This document shows, piece after piece, positions 34,900-46,008 of a stretch of DNA of 64,000 bases. The stretch is from Megalobrama amblycephala. Lineage: Eukaryota > Chordata > Actinopteri > Cypriniformes > Xenocyprididae. Within the stretch, counting starts at the first letter, position 1. Each line of letters opens with the position of its first letter. Under the pieces are notes generated by a model. It was not told the origin of the DNA. It did no database searches and saw only the letters and a list, made by a program, of their open reading frames with translations. Both the position numbers and the translations under genes were made by a program. The stretch covers positions 57,610,147 through 57,674,146 of the forward strand of contig NC_063050.1 of the NCBI RefSeq assembly GCF_018812025.1. The letters run 5' to 3'.

Positions 34900-36474
34900 T
34901 TTAAAGTTGATCTGAAACTAAAAGTTAATTGAGCCAACTGACAATTTTGCAGCAATGCTGAAGTCAATATAAAATTTGGAGATCTTGATTGATTGATTTA
35001 CTTGATTGATTTACTTTATTAATCCCCAAAGGGGAAATTCAATCTGACCTCCAAAATCTTTACAGTGTGTTTGTGATGGCAAGAAATGACAAAGCAACCA
35101 TCGCACTTTACCATCTAACAGGGGACTATAACAGAGTCAATTTGTTTAACAGAATGACTGTTCATTATATAAAGTGATGACCTGCAATTGGTACCTTAAA
35201 GTGCTATTTCTGCTTGATTTAACCCCTAAAACTTTGTTTTGTTGGTATATACTGATGTGTGTTCATTGGTTTATTGACCACGGTTAGTTTGTTGATGTTA
35301 AATAATATTTTGATGTGAAAAAAAATGAGTTAGTTTACCTTTTTAGGTTATCATTTTTTATTCATCATTCTATGCCCAATTCCACACAAGTTAAAGTGTA
35401 CATGGTGAAGTTCAGAAGCAGCAGCATGTGCATGTTATAGTGATTTCACTACACAAAAGGACACTGGTCCCCTGTTAGATGGTAAAGTTGATTTCATTGA
35501 AAATCCTCAGTTGGATCCTCAGAAAAAAAAAAAAATATATATGAGTTCATATTAGGGATGACCATAATTAAACGACAGTAAGACTTTTGACCGATTAATA
35601 CCTGTAGTAAACAATTTAAGTAATTTTTAAAGTAATATGCTACACATATCAGTCAAAATTGTGTTTTTTAAAAGGAAAAAAAAGATAAGTTGTCTGTTAT
35701 TTTAACGTTCAGAAATGTAAAATATTTATCATTTACAAATGAACACCAAACAATATGCTATTTTATAAAATAAAAAAGATAAAATGTGCTGCTTTATGCT
35801 ACTATTTGCACATGCAAAACTAAACTTGTGGTATTTTAATGGGTCACAGACACTTATCCATTATAATTTAATTATAATTTAACCTTCTAATCTTTTCGGT
35901 TAACAAATAATGATCAGTTAAAGGGCATCGGCTGTCAGTCAGGAAAAAAACCCTCCAAAATGAACATCCCTACTTCATTTCAACTGTCAAAAAAAATGTT
36001 GAAATCTGAACTCCAAAATCTTTACAGAGTATTTGTGATGGTATAAAATGCTGAAGCAATGAAACAGATGTCGCAATGCAAAATCTAACAGGGGTCCAAA
36101 GGCATTTTGTTTAATCATATCAATATTCAGTGTATAAAGTGGTCACTTGCAATTGTTACATTTAAAGAGCTATTTCTGCTTGATTTAACCGATAAAACTT
36201 GGTTTTGTTGTTATAAATGAATGTATTCAGGTTGGTTCAGCAAGTTTAGTAACTGACTTAACAAAATTAGTTAATTTGCCAATAACAGGTTACCATAACA
36301 GTTACAATAACAGGCTACCATATTTTTTTTATTCACAGTTCCATGCCCATTTTCACACAACTTAAAGTGTACATGGTAAAGTTAAGCAGCAGCAACATGT
36401 GCATGCTATAGTGATATCATTACACAAAAGGACACTGGTCCCCTGTTAGATGGTAATGTTTGACACAGAATAAT
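34900..36474. repeat. Inverted copies of the 700-bp satellite
   Basis: Two units in the opposite orientation to 22560-26525, with GCTATTTCTGCTTGATTTAA at about 35205 and 36172 and TACCATCTAACAGGGGAC at 35109. The second unit is lengthened by unrelated AT-rich sequence (about 35520-35960). Confidence 0.85.
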
Positions 36475-36477
36475 ATA

Positions 36478-36609
36478 GGTTTCATAGACAATTGGAAAAG
36501 CTTTTGGGGCAGACCTGATCTGTTGAAAAGAGATGGTATTCATCCCTCCCGGGATGGTGCTGCTCTTCTATCTAGAAATTTGGCAAATAGTCTTAGAGCT
36601 AAACCATGA
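36478..36609 (+). pseudogene. L2 ORF1 tail, SGNH-esterase end
   Basis: Translates as NWKSFWGRPDLLKRDGIHPS and ends at TGA (36607-36609). The DGIHPS block is the Asp/His motif at the end of the esterase domain known from ORF1 of fish L2 and CR1 elements. The upstream part is lost by 5' truncation. Confidence 0.75.
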
Positions 36610-36741
36610 CAAACCAGGGCCCAGATCAGGACGCAGACAAACTGGCTAAACCGACCGTCTGCTAGCCGCCTCACGTCACAGAACTCAGATAATTCACAGC
36701 ACATAGAAACTCTCTCACCTAGATATTATCACATAGAGACT

Positions 36742-37824
36742 GTGTCTGTACCTCGAACTAGTAAATACAAAAAACTTCCGAAACCTTTTAAGGGTAAAAA
36801 TTTAATTGATGTTCAAAAAATGAAAATCACAGATAAATTAGATAAACAAATGATAAAGCTTGGGCTACTGAATATTAGATCTATTTCTTCAAAAGCACTT
36901 ATTGTAAATGAAATTATCACAGACAATAAACTAGACTTGCTATGTTTGACAGAAACCTGGCTAAAACCAGACGATTACATTATTTTAAATGAATCTAGTC
37001 CTCAAGGTTATGACTATCGACACAATCCTCGACAGAAAGGCAAAGGTAATGCTGTAATTTATAGTAATATATTCAGAATCATTCAAAAGAATTTCAAATA
37101 TAATTCCTTTGAAGTGATGGTGCTTTATGTAACATTATGTAAGTTGACATTTGTGCTGGCTACTGTATACAGGCCACCAGGGCACCATACTGACTTTATC
37201 AAAGAATTTGCTGATTTTCTATCAGAGTTAGTACTGGCTGCGGATAAAGTCCTTGTTGTTGGTGATTTTAATATCCATGTAGATAATAATAAAGACGCAT
37301 TTGGATTGGCATTTGCAGACATTTTAAACTCTATTGGAGTTAGACAACACGTGTCAGGACCCACTCATTGTCGTAATCATACCTTAGATCTAATACTGTC
37401 GCATGGAATTGATATTGATGCTGTTGAAATTCTACAGCAGAGCGATGATATATCAGATCATTATTCCGTCTCATGTATAATACAGTTAGCCAAGGCTACA
37501 AAACCACCACCCAGCCATAAATATGGTAGAACCATCACTTCTACCACTAAAGATTGCTTTATAAATAATCTCCCCGAGCAGTTTCATCGCCTTAGTATAG
37601 CTGACAACTTAGAAGAACTCGATGCTGCAACAGAAACTATTGGCTCTCTCTTTTTAGATGCAGTCGCTCCTTTACGTCTAAAGAAGATTAAGGAAACTAA
37701 TCCAACGCCGTGGTATGATGAGCACACTCGGGCTCTAAAACGAGCTGTGAGAAAAGCTGAACGTAGTTGGAAGAAAACAAAACTAGAAGTTTTTCGCCTT
37801 TCGTGGAAAGAAAAAAATGATTGA
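36742..37824 (+). CDS. L2 ORF2, AP-endonuclease part (frameshifted from RT)
   Basis: 360 codons. Endonuclease motifs in order: LGLLNIRSI near residue 40, [35 protein letters not shown] and ISDHYSV (the catalytic Asp-His pair). This nuclease nicks the target DNA to prime reverse transcription. The frame ends at a run of A (37810-37816), where one extra base separates it from the following frame. Confidence 0.9.
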   Translation: MSVPRTSKYKKLPKPFKGKNLIDVQKMKITDKLDKQMIKLGLLNIRSISSKALIVNEIITDNKLDLLCLTETWLKPDDYIILNESSPQGYDYRHNPRQKGKGNAVIYSNIFRIIQKNFKYNSFEVMVLYVTLCKLTFVLATVYRPPGHHTDFIKEFADFLSELVLAADKVLVVGDFNIHVDNNKDAFGLAFADILNSIGVRQHVSGPTHCRNHTLDLILSHGIDIDAVEILQQSDDISDHYSVSCIIQLAKATKPPPSHKYGRTITSTTKDCFINNLPEQFHRLSIADNLEELDAATETIGSLFLDAVAPLRLKKIKETNPTPWYDEHTRALKRAVRKAERSWKKTKLEVFRLSWKEKND

Positions 37825-39676
37825 GTACAGAACGGCTATAAGAAATGCTAGATCTACTTATTTTTCAAATCTCTTAATAGAAAACAAACATAATCCTAGG
37901 TATTTATTTGACACAGTGGCTAAATTAACTAGAAACAGAGATTCAACTGCTGACGTTTCCAAAGAGCACAGCAGTAATGACTTTATGAACTTCTTTACTT
38001 GCAAGATTGACAATATTAGAGAGAAAATTATAAACATGCAACCGTCTACACTTTCGCTTCAGACAGTGCACTGTAGTGTCCCTGAGGTAAAACTAGAATC
38101 ATTCGCCGCTATAGGAGAGGAAGAATTATCTAAACTTATCAAATCATCAAAATCAACAACATGTATGTTAGACCCAATGCCGACTAAACTACTGAAAGAA
38201 ATGCTTCCAGAGGTCGTAGGTCCACTTCTTGATATAATTAATTCATCGTTAACACTAGGATACGTGCCAAAAACTTTTAAGCAGGCTATTATTAAACCTC
38301 TTATTAAAAAACCTCAACTAGATCCGAGAGATTTAGTAAATTACAGGCCAATCTCGAATCTACCTTTTCTGTCAAAGATACTAGAAAAGGCAGTTTCAAC
38401 ACAACTGTGCTCCTTTTTAGAAAGAAATGGAATCTGTGAGGATTTCCAGTCAGGATTTAGACCATACCATAGTACTGAGACTGCTCTCGTTAGAGTTACA
38501 AACGATCTACTCCTATCATCCGATCGTGGCTGTATTTCTCTATTAGTGTTATTGGATCTCAGTGCTGCTTTTGACACTATCGATCACAACATTCTTTTAA
38601 AAAGACTTGAAAACTATATTGGCATTAGTGGAATTGCTTTGGCATGGTTCAAATCTTACTTATCTGACCGTTATCAGTCTGTAGTAGTTAATGAAGAGAT
38701 GTCGTATCGATCACAGGTTCAATATGGAGTACCACAAGGCTCAGTACTAGGACCGTTGCTTTTCACTCTGTACATGCTGCCCTTAGGAGAGATAATTAGG
38801 AAGCATGGTGTTAGTTTTCACTGCTACGCTGACGATACTCAGCTCTATATTTCCTCGCGCCCTGACGAAACCTACAAATTCACAAAACTAACAGAATGCA
38901 TAGCTGACATTAAAAACTGGATGACAAGAAATTTCCTATTATTAAATTCAGAAAAAACTGATATCCTAATCTTTGGACCAAAAACTTCCTCACGAAAAAA
39001 CCTTGAATACTCTCTAACACTTGACGGGTGCTCCATTAAATCTTCGTCCTCAGTTAGGAACCTGGGTGTGCTCTTTGATACCAATCTTTCATTTGAAAGT
39101 CATGTTTCTAGTATCTGTAAAACCGCCTTCTTCCATCTAAAAAATATATCTAAATTACGACATATGCTCTCAATGACAAATGCGGAACAGTTGGTTCATG
39201 CATTCATGACCTCAAGACTAGATTACTGTAACTCTCTACTGGGTGGTTGTTCTGCTCGGCTTTTAAACAGACTACAGTTGGTCCAAAATGCGGCAGCTAG
39301 AGTTCTTACTAGAACCAGAAAGTATGACCATATTAGCCCAGTTCTGTCAACATTACATTGGCTCCCTATTAAACATCGTATAGATTTTAAAATCTTGCTA
39401 CTTACTTATAAAGCTCTAAATGGTTTAGCTCCCCAATATCTAAGCGAGCTCTTGGTGCATTATAGTCCTTCACGTCTATTGCGATCTCAGAATTCAGGCC
39501 AGTTGATAATACCCAGAATATCAAAATCAACTGAAGGCGGCAGATCCTTTTCCTATTTAGCACCTAAACTCTGGAACAATCTTCCTAGCATTGTTCGGGA
39601 AGCAGACACACTCTGTCAGTTTAAATCTAGACTAAAACACATCTCTTTGCTCTTGCATACACATAATACATTATGA
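37817..39676 (+). CDS. L2 ORF2, reverse transcriptase part
   Basis: 619 codons, continuing the endonuclease frame in the next register. The reverse transcriptase blocks include [64 protein letters not shown] and the catalytic CYADDTQLY (about 38824-38850). The C-terminal region carries [10 protein letters not shown] and LWNNLPS, typical of the L2/CR1 clade. No other stop breaks it, so the copy is young. Confidence 0.93.
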   Translation: MIEYRTAIRNARSTYFSNLLIENKHNPRYLFDTVAKLTRNRDSTADVSKEHSSNDFMNFFTCKIDNIREKIINMQPSTLSLQTVHCSVPEVKLESFAAIGEEELSKLIKSSKSTTCMLDPMPTKLLKEMLPEVVGPLLDIINSSLTLGYVPKTFKQAIIKPLIKKPQLDPRDLVNYRPISNLPFLSKILEKAVSTQLCSFLERNGICEDFQSGFRPYHSTETALVRVTNDLLLSSDRGCISLLVLLDLSAAFDTIDHNILLKRLENYIGISGIALAWFKSYLSDRYQSVVVNEEMSYRSQVQYGVPQGSVLGPLLFTLYMLPLGEIIRKHGVSFHCYADDTQLYISSRPDETYKFTKLTECIADIKNWMTRNFLLLNSEKTDILIFGPKTSSRKNLEYSLTLDGCSIKSSSSVRNLGVLFDTNLSFESHVSSICKTAFFHLKNISKLRHMLSMTNAEQLVHAFMTSRLDYCNSLLGGCSARLLNRLQLVQNAAARVLTRTRKYDHISPVLSTLHWLPIKHRIDFKILLLTYKALNGLAPQYLSELLVHYSPSRLLRSQNSGQLIIPRISKSTEGGRSFSYLAPKLWNNLPSIVREADTLCQFKSRLKHISLLLHTHNTL

Positions 39677-40340
39677 ATACATTAACATTTTTCAAATCCG
39701 TTAAAGGATTGTTACGCTGCAATAATTAGGTCGGCCGGAACCAAGAACATTTCCTATAACACTAGATATACCTGTACATCAGAATAAGAATGGCATCTAC
39801 GCTAATATCAGTCTCTCTGCTTATCCTGAGGTTTGCCGGGTGCTGGATCCAGGCCGTATCCAGATCAGATGGAGAACCTGTGTCTGGACCTGACTACAAC
39901 GTAGCCCAGGAGACAATGGGCCTACAGATCCAGTTCTGGCTGCATCTATAATTCAGATTTTTAAATCTCCGTATCCGCTTACATATATTTATATATAATC
40001 TATTTTTAATCTCTATAATAAAAATGTATAATTCAGATTTTGATCTCCATATCCATTTACATATATTATATATATCTTCCAAGGGGTTTTTTCCCTCCTA
40101 GGACTTTTTTCCCAGTGTAGCACGCTGGGTTTTTCTCCTAGGGGTTTTTTTCCACCCCTGGGAGTCAGCCGACATTGGCTTAATGTAGCACCATCTTGTA
40201 TATGTTACATATTACCACGCTTGCTTGTACAGCTTATTTTTAACCACTTCTCTTTTTTTCTGTGCTTCTAATATGTAAAGCTGCTTTGAAACAATTACCA
40301 ATTGTAAAAAGCGCTATATAAATAAATTTGACTTGACTTG

Positions 40341-40640
40341 ACTTTGTGAATTGTGGGGTCATTCCATAGGCGTAATGGTTTGTATACTGTACAAACCGTA
40401 TTTTCTCTCCCCCTACACTACCCCTAACCCTAAACCTACCCATCACAGGAAACTGTGCACACTTTTACTTTCTCACAAAAACTCATTCTGTATGATTTAT
40501 AAACCTTTTGAAAAGTGGGGACATGCTGAATGTCCTCATATTTCACCTCTTTTTGTAATACCTATGTCATACCCATGTCATTATACACATTTGTGTCCTG
40601 ATATGTCACAAAAACATGTACACATTCAGTGATGAAACAC
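40341..40640. repeat. GTGGGG dispersed repeat, second copy
   Basis: Shares AATTGTGGGGnCnTTCCATAG and CCTACCCCTAACCCTAAACC with 14790-15040, and directly follows the LINE tail. Confidence 0.75.
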
Positions 40641-40930
40641 ACACCCACACATGCTCAGTGATGAAAAATCTTCAAACACATCAAACAGATTAAACCAAAT
40701 GAAGTTACTGTTTGTTCTCCAGTTGATGGCAGCGCTCTTACATTAAACCATGGCACACTGTCCATGTTATCTCTATGAATGAAAATGAGAAATGTGGCTC
40801 TTTTTTAAAGTGAAAGTTTAAAGTAGTTTTTTATAAAAATCTATTTAAAAAAAAAAATATATATATATATATATGTAACGGTGTTTAAAAATAATGTTAG
40901 TTAAATTCAGCGTAAATTGGGAAACTCGCC

Positions 40931-40996
40931 ATTGGCTGTGACGTCACTCGCGTGAGCTCTATAATCAGAATCTCATAGCTCGTCCTGCTGGTAAGT
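40931..40996 (+). promoter_or_regulatory. Promoter-like block: inverted CCAAT, CRE, splice donor
   Basis: ATTGG (inverted CCAAT) at 40931 and a perfect CRE palindrome TGACGTCA at 40939-40946 precede CTG/GTAAGT at 40988-40996, which could end a short non-coding first exon on the plus strand. No coding sequence is tied to it. Confidence 0.3.
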
Positions 40997-41351
40997 CTCA
41001 TAAATGATTGCTCTGTCTTAATAATTACATTTGGATCATTTTCAGGCCCAAGTTTGAATTATAAACCTCACAAAAATTTACTTGTTTTGTCTGTCAACTC
41101 CTGGTTGTGTAATCGAGTCAAATATGTATTATTTGTGACTATATGATGAAGAGTGTGTTAATTGGCCTGAATGTAATCTTCAAACTACTGTTTATTTCAT
41201 TTAAGACGTTGTATGCGACATCGATGTGCTATATGCTGTTTGCTGATAAGCCATTTGGTCCTGTTTTCCCAGTCTTCTTGTCGCAGATACAGTAAAGTAA
41301 CCCTGAGTGACCATCCACCTGATCTCCATGTGAATTTATTCCATCTACAAA

Positions 41352-41360
41352 CACACACAG

Positions 41361-41450
<90 letters not shown>
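41352..41450. repeat. Compound (CA)n(TA)n microsatellite
   Basis: A CA run to 41395 followed by a TA run to 41450. Confidence 0.95.
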
Positions 41451-41453
<3 letters not shown>

Positions 41454-42215
41454 AACAACAACAAAAACATTATGATATAAAATCAAATTTTTTCATAAGT
41501 CCCAACATCCTGAGTGTACGAATATCCGCATAAGGGTTAAGAAATGCCTTACTGTTTTCCAAGAATATGCTTATAATAGTTTTTTTTTTTTTTAAATGTT
41601 GTGTTTCTATCAGTTTTTTTGTTTGTTTGTTTGTAAAGATGTGTTTTCCTTTTTAAATAAATTCAATTTGGTTTAAATTAATTCCATGACTTAGCATTTC
41701 CCAACTAACATTGCTCAGCTAGCAGTTTTGGTTTCTGTTTCCCAACTGAAATGTCAAGGGAAATTCCATTTCAAGCATAACATTTGTCATGTGAATAGGG
41801 CATTTGTTTAACTACCATTTAATGGAAACTACTGATGAATACTTTTGTTTCCTTGATAAACAAGATAATTCCAAAGACTTAAAGTTAAAAATCATCATTT
41901 GTGTTTTACTGAAGAAACAAAGTCACTACATCTTGGATGCGCTGGGGGTAAGCAGATAAACATCACATTTTCATTTCATCCAGCATAAGACTCGGTTTGC
42001 CCCCTGAATCCAGTATTGTTCGCATACAGGAAATCCTTTTTATGCACCCTGCAAGGATCACAAAATGACGTCACACTCTGTGCGTGTGTTTTAAAAAACA
42101 CGTTTTAATAGCCCACATAAAGTGTTTATTATAAATAAATTACTACATGCTGAAAATGAATAAATGTAAATGAACAAATGTTTGCATTGCATTTACAATC
42201 CTGTGAAAACCACTT
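41450..42215. other. AT-rich upstream region
   Basis: No exon or complete element recognised. A CRE palindrome TGACGTCA occurs near 42066, about 255 bases upstream of the ATG at 42324. Confidence 0.4.
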
Positions 42216-42218
42216 CCC

Positions 42219-42252
42219 TTTATAAGCAACGCGTTTTTGTGAAAGCGAAAGC
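42219..42252 (+). promoter_or_regulatory. TATA box and ISRE-like site
   Basis: TTTATAAG at about 42219-42226, then GAAAGCGAAAGC at 42241-42252, matching the IRF/ISGF3 core GAAAnnGAAA. Both lie within 105 bases upstream of the ATG at 42324. Confidence 0.45.
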
Positions 42253-42323
42253 TAAATTCGTGTTTTGAGCTCTTCACTGGTTTTCCCCTAAAACTCCATT
42301 TTTGCTTTCATTTATCTAACAAG

Positions 42324-42756
42324 ATGTTTTGCACTGAGGACATGAAACGCGAGGTAAAAGGTAAGTACACCAGCTAACGGGAACTATTTCCATAACTGAA
42401 ACTATTTATTGTTTTTCTAAGTTAAAGTTTCGAACTGTAGTTTCGATTTTCATGTTGGTGATCTGTTGAGAATGGTGAGTTACACGGTCAGATGGTCTGA
42501 CTTTATTCAAATGCCTTAGGCTGCTTTTTATTAGGCTAGTCTATCTTTGTTTCTTTTTTGCTGTGTGAGGTACGTGTTGTTTTAGTGTTGTTCTTAGATT
42601 GTAGATAAACGAAGTATCTTTCTGCGGTGAACATCTTTGCATTCCATTTATATTAAGTTGTTTTATTTTGATAGAGCTGTCTGTGTGGGTGAATAGGGAA
42701 AGAAGAGCGGCAGAGCTTCACTCAGACGTGAATGAAGAGTACCGCGAAACTGGCAG
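42324..42756 (+). CDS. First two coding exons of an unidentified gene
   Basis: Exon 42324-42360 (ATG, then MFCTEDMKREVK) ends at a consensus donor GTAAGT. Exon 42675-42756, after a pyrimidine-rich acceptor, continues in phase as ELSVWVNRERRAAELHSDVN and ends at GTGACC. The peptide is charged and probably helical, and I recognise no domain. The TATA and ISRE-like sites just upstream suggest interferon induction. It is on the same strand as the USP exons downstream, but exon 2 ends in phase 2 while the 52080 exon needs phase 1, so at least one unseen exon would be required for them to be one gene. Confidence 0.45.
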
Positions 42757-43037
42757 GTGACCAGGGAGGGACGTTAATTATACTAGCTTTATGATATTTA
42801 TGATCATATAGTATTTTATAGTATAGAAGTCGATGGGAGCCGCTAACGGCAGACAGCGCATTGAACGCACTCCAATACAGGGACACGAAAGTGGTGTATC
42901 TGTGAAGAGATACCTATAGGGAGTGTAAAGCACTGGATAAGGTCAGACTCTGTCTCTTCCGCATCTGACAGGGGAACCCCGCAATGAGTGATTCTGGCAA
43001 TTAGGGCTTATTTATTTCTTTCCTGTTCATTCCATTT

Positions 43038-43132
43038 TTATGATTATGTATTTGTTTCCTTTCCATGTAAAGCACTTTGAATTACCATTGTGTATGAAAT
43101 GTGCTATATAAATTAACTTGCCTTGAACATTT
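43038..43132 (+). mobile_element. LINE/SINE 3' tail
   Basis: AAAGCACTTTGAATTACC... GTGCTATATAAATTAA followed by CTTGCCTTGAA, the conserved 3' end and tail of CR1/L2-type retroposons. Only the last 90 bases or so are recognisable. Confidence 0.6.
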
Positions 43133-43139
43133 TCTTTGC

Positions 43140-43425
43140 CCGATAACAGTATACGGGTCAAGTCACTTATTTATATAACGCTTTTTACAATGCAGACTGT
43201 GTCAAAGCAGCTTTACATTGATAATTGGTATATAATTTTGGCTGCACAACAGCTCTTAAAGAAAATGGTGTCATTGTCCAGCTTAAGTTAATTCACTATT
43301 GATTCATTCCATTGTAAATATCAATAATTAGTTTATATTTCAGCACTGGAGTAAACAGTGATATCATCCAGCTCAGTTCAGTTCACATACAATAATGTCA
43401 ATGCAGGCAGATCAAAACACTGTTA
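43140..43425 (-). mobile_element. 5'-truncated L2 3' end
   Basis: Begins GGGTCAAGTCACTTATTTAT and AAGCAGCTTTACA, the reverse complement of the L2 tail, then ATATAATTTTGGCTGCAC. Similar to 44396-44575 and to 19930-20175. Confidence 0.8.
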
Positions 43426-43647
43426 AAAGGCCATTCTATGGAAATGTCCACTTTTCTGTGGCAATATTTGTTTTTTAATTAATTATATAGAATTCCAGCA
43501 CCACAGAAGTGCTCGTCCCACAGTCATGTAGCTACAGAAACAGGGTTTTCTACCATTTATAACACAATAATGTATACATAACTATCAAATATGATGTAAA
43601 TAGCGCAAGCTTTGGTGAGAACTAAATATTTAATTTCTGGCTAATAG

Positions 43648-43960
43648 GGATGTGTAACAGCGACTGAGTACTCGACCGTGGTCCGTGACAGCGACGATCG
43701 ATCATGTAAACGATGATCGAAAAGTATTTTTTCTTTTTTCTCCTGATTGGTTATAGCAGCACTTTGGGCGGCGCCCTGGGCTCCGCTTGTTTAGCTTTCC
43801 ACATCGTGAGTCAATAAGACGTGAGAAGAGAGAGAATGGCCTCGAAGTCATGTAGTGATGTCTAGTTTCACTTTGACAAGATAGATGGAAATACAGTTCA
43901 ATGCAAGCTGTGCAACGCCAAGCTTTTATCGTGTGCTGAAAATATCTTTTAAATTCTATT
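43648..43960 (+). pseudogene. hAT transposon 5' part with BED zinc-finger remnant
   Basis: TAGGGATGTGTAACAGCGAC resembles a hAT terminus. Further in, MASKSC is followed, after a stop, by HFDKIDGNTVQCKLCNAKL, the first half of a BED-type zinc finger (C-x2-C). The rest of the transposase is missing. Confidence 0.6.
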
Positions 43961-44395
43961 CATAATTAATTTATCAATAATCATCAATGATTTTCAATCT
44001 GTTTTTTCCAGTTTTCGGACACAGCCATGATTTCATGATTTCATCAACTCACTGGTATGGCTTACTTTATTGTCAGGAAACTTTAAAAAAAACTAGAATA
44101 CAAATGGATTAAACTATTTAATTTAGTGAGTATACCATGATTGATAACATGTGGTTTGATACCTTGGAGCAGCCATTTTGTAAAATGATTTTTCATGAAA
44201 ATTGTCACTGGTGTCACCTTCCTTATGGTCTCAGCAGTAAAGATCAGTAACACCAGTGACTCCTATTTATAGATAAACATTGTTCATAGCTATTCATTTA
44301 GTTCATTTGCATAAAATAGCACTAAGATTATGGGATTGTAACTTTTCTTTGTCATGTTAATCCTCCTTTGGTCAGGTATGGCTAAATTGAGGGTC

Positions 44396-44575
44396 AAGTC
44401 ACTTTTATTTATATAGCTCTTTTTACAATGCAGACTGTGTCAAAGCAGTTTACACTGATAATTGGTATATAATTTTGGCTGCACAGCAGCTCTTAAGATG
44501 GATAATGACACTATTTTCTTTAAGTTAATTCAGTATTGATTCATTCTGTTCTAAGAAACAATAGTATTAATTTAG
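44396..44575 (-). mobile_element. 5'-truncated L2 3' end
   Basis: Starts GGTCAAGTCACTTTTATTTA and contains ATTTTGGCTGCACAGCAGCT. It ends directly at the next MITE. Confidence 0.8.
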
Positions 44576-45477
44576 TTAAAGGTGCCCTCGAATGAAAAAT
44601 TGAATTTATCTTGGCATAGTTAAATAACAAGAGTTCAGTACATGGAAATGACATACAGTGAGTCTCAAACTCCATTGTTTCCTCCTTCTTATATAAATCT
44701 CATTTGTTTAAAAGACCTCCGGAAAACCGAAACCGAAAATCTCAACATAACACCGACTGTTACGTAACAGTCGGGGTGTACGCCCCCAATATTTGCATAT
44801 GCCAGCCCACGTTCCCAACATTATCATTATGAAAGGCATTAGACAAGGGCAGAACGTCTGGATGTGCATAGCTGAATCAACAAACTAGGTAAGCAAGCAA
44901 GAACAACAGCGAAAAATGGCAGATGGAGCAATAATAACTGACATGATCCATGATATCATGATATTTTTAGTGATATTTGTAAATTGTCTTTCTAAATGTT
45001 TCGTTAGCATATTGCTAATGTACTGTTAAATGTGGTTAAAGTTACCATCGTTTCTTACTGTATTCACAGAGACGAGAGCCGTCGCTATTTTCATTTTTAA
45101 ACACTTGCAGTCTGTATAATGCATAAACACAACTTCATTCTTTATAAATCTCTCCAACAGTGTGTAATGTTAGCTTTAGCCACGCAGCACAGCCTCAAAC
45201 TCATTCAGAATCAATGTAAACAATATAACAGTATACAATATACTCACATAATCCGACGCATGCATGCCGCAGGCATGACGAACACTTTGTAAAGATCCAT
45301 TTTGAGGGTTATATTAGCTGTGTAAACTTTGTTAAGGCACTGTTTAAGGCAAGCGCGAGCTCTGTGGGCGGAGAGCACGGGATTTAAAGGGGCCACAGCA
45401 TAAATCGGCGCGTTTATAATGATGCCCCAAAATAGGCAGTTAAAAAAATTAATAAAAAAAAATCTATGGGGTATTTT

Positions 45478-45973
45478 TATGGAATTACATTTCTGCCACA
45501 ATTCCACGCGCGCAAGATCATATTTTGAGCGCGCAAAAGGGCATTTCGCACGCGCGTGAACTGAGTTTTGCGGAGAAATGTTCGTCTCGCAAATAAAAAA
45601 GTATTTTGAGCGAACGAAAATCAATTTTGCATTTAAAAGAAGTTCATTTGGATGTGTGCAGATGTTCTCTTTCGCGTGTGCAAAGTCTCACTTGCTTGCT
45701 CTCCTGATGTCCACGCTGAGCGCTCTCAATCGCTGATGGCTCGCGTGCTCAACACAACAGAGAGTTACAGTGTGCCACAATTCCGGCCAATCAGAGATGA
45801 GGCTGCTAAATTCTGATTGGCTGGCTTGACAACCAATCACAAGACTCCCTGCTTTACCGACAGAGGAAGAGCCGTTTGTTCAATGGCTTGAACACTATCA
45901 AAGTCCCTTTAGGACTATATAAAGTCTTTTATACTATTTATTTTCAAGTTCAAATGTCTACCACTCGAAGTAG

Positions 45974-46008
<35 letters not shown>

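Larger units (their letters stand above)
36475..40340 (+). mobile_element. L2-type LINE, nearly complete
   Basis: It runs from the tail of ORF1 through a complete endonuclease/reverse transcriptase ORF2 to a 3' end AAAAAGCGCTATATAAATAA followed by TTGACTTGACTTGAC, the short-repeat tail usual for L2. The 5' end is truncated within ORF1. It inserted at the edge of the inverted satellite copies. Confidence 0.93.
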
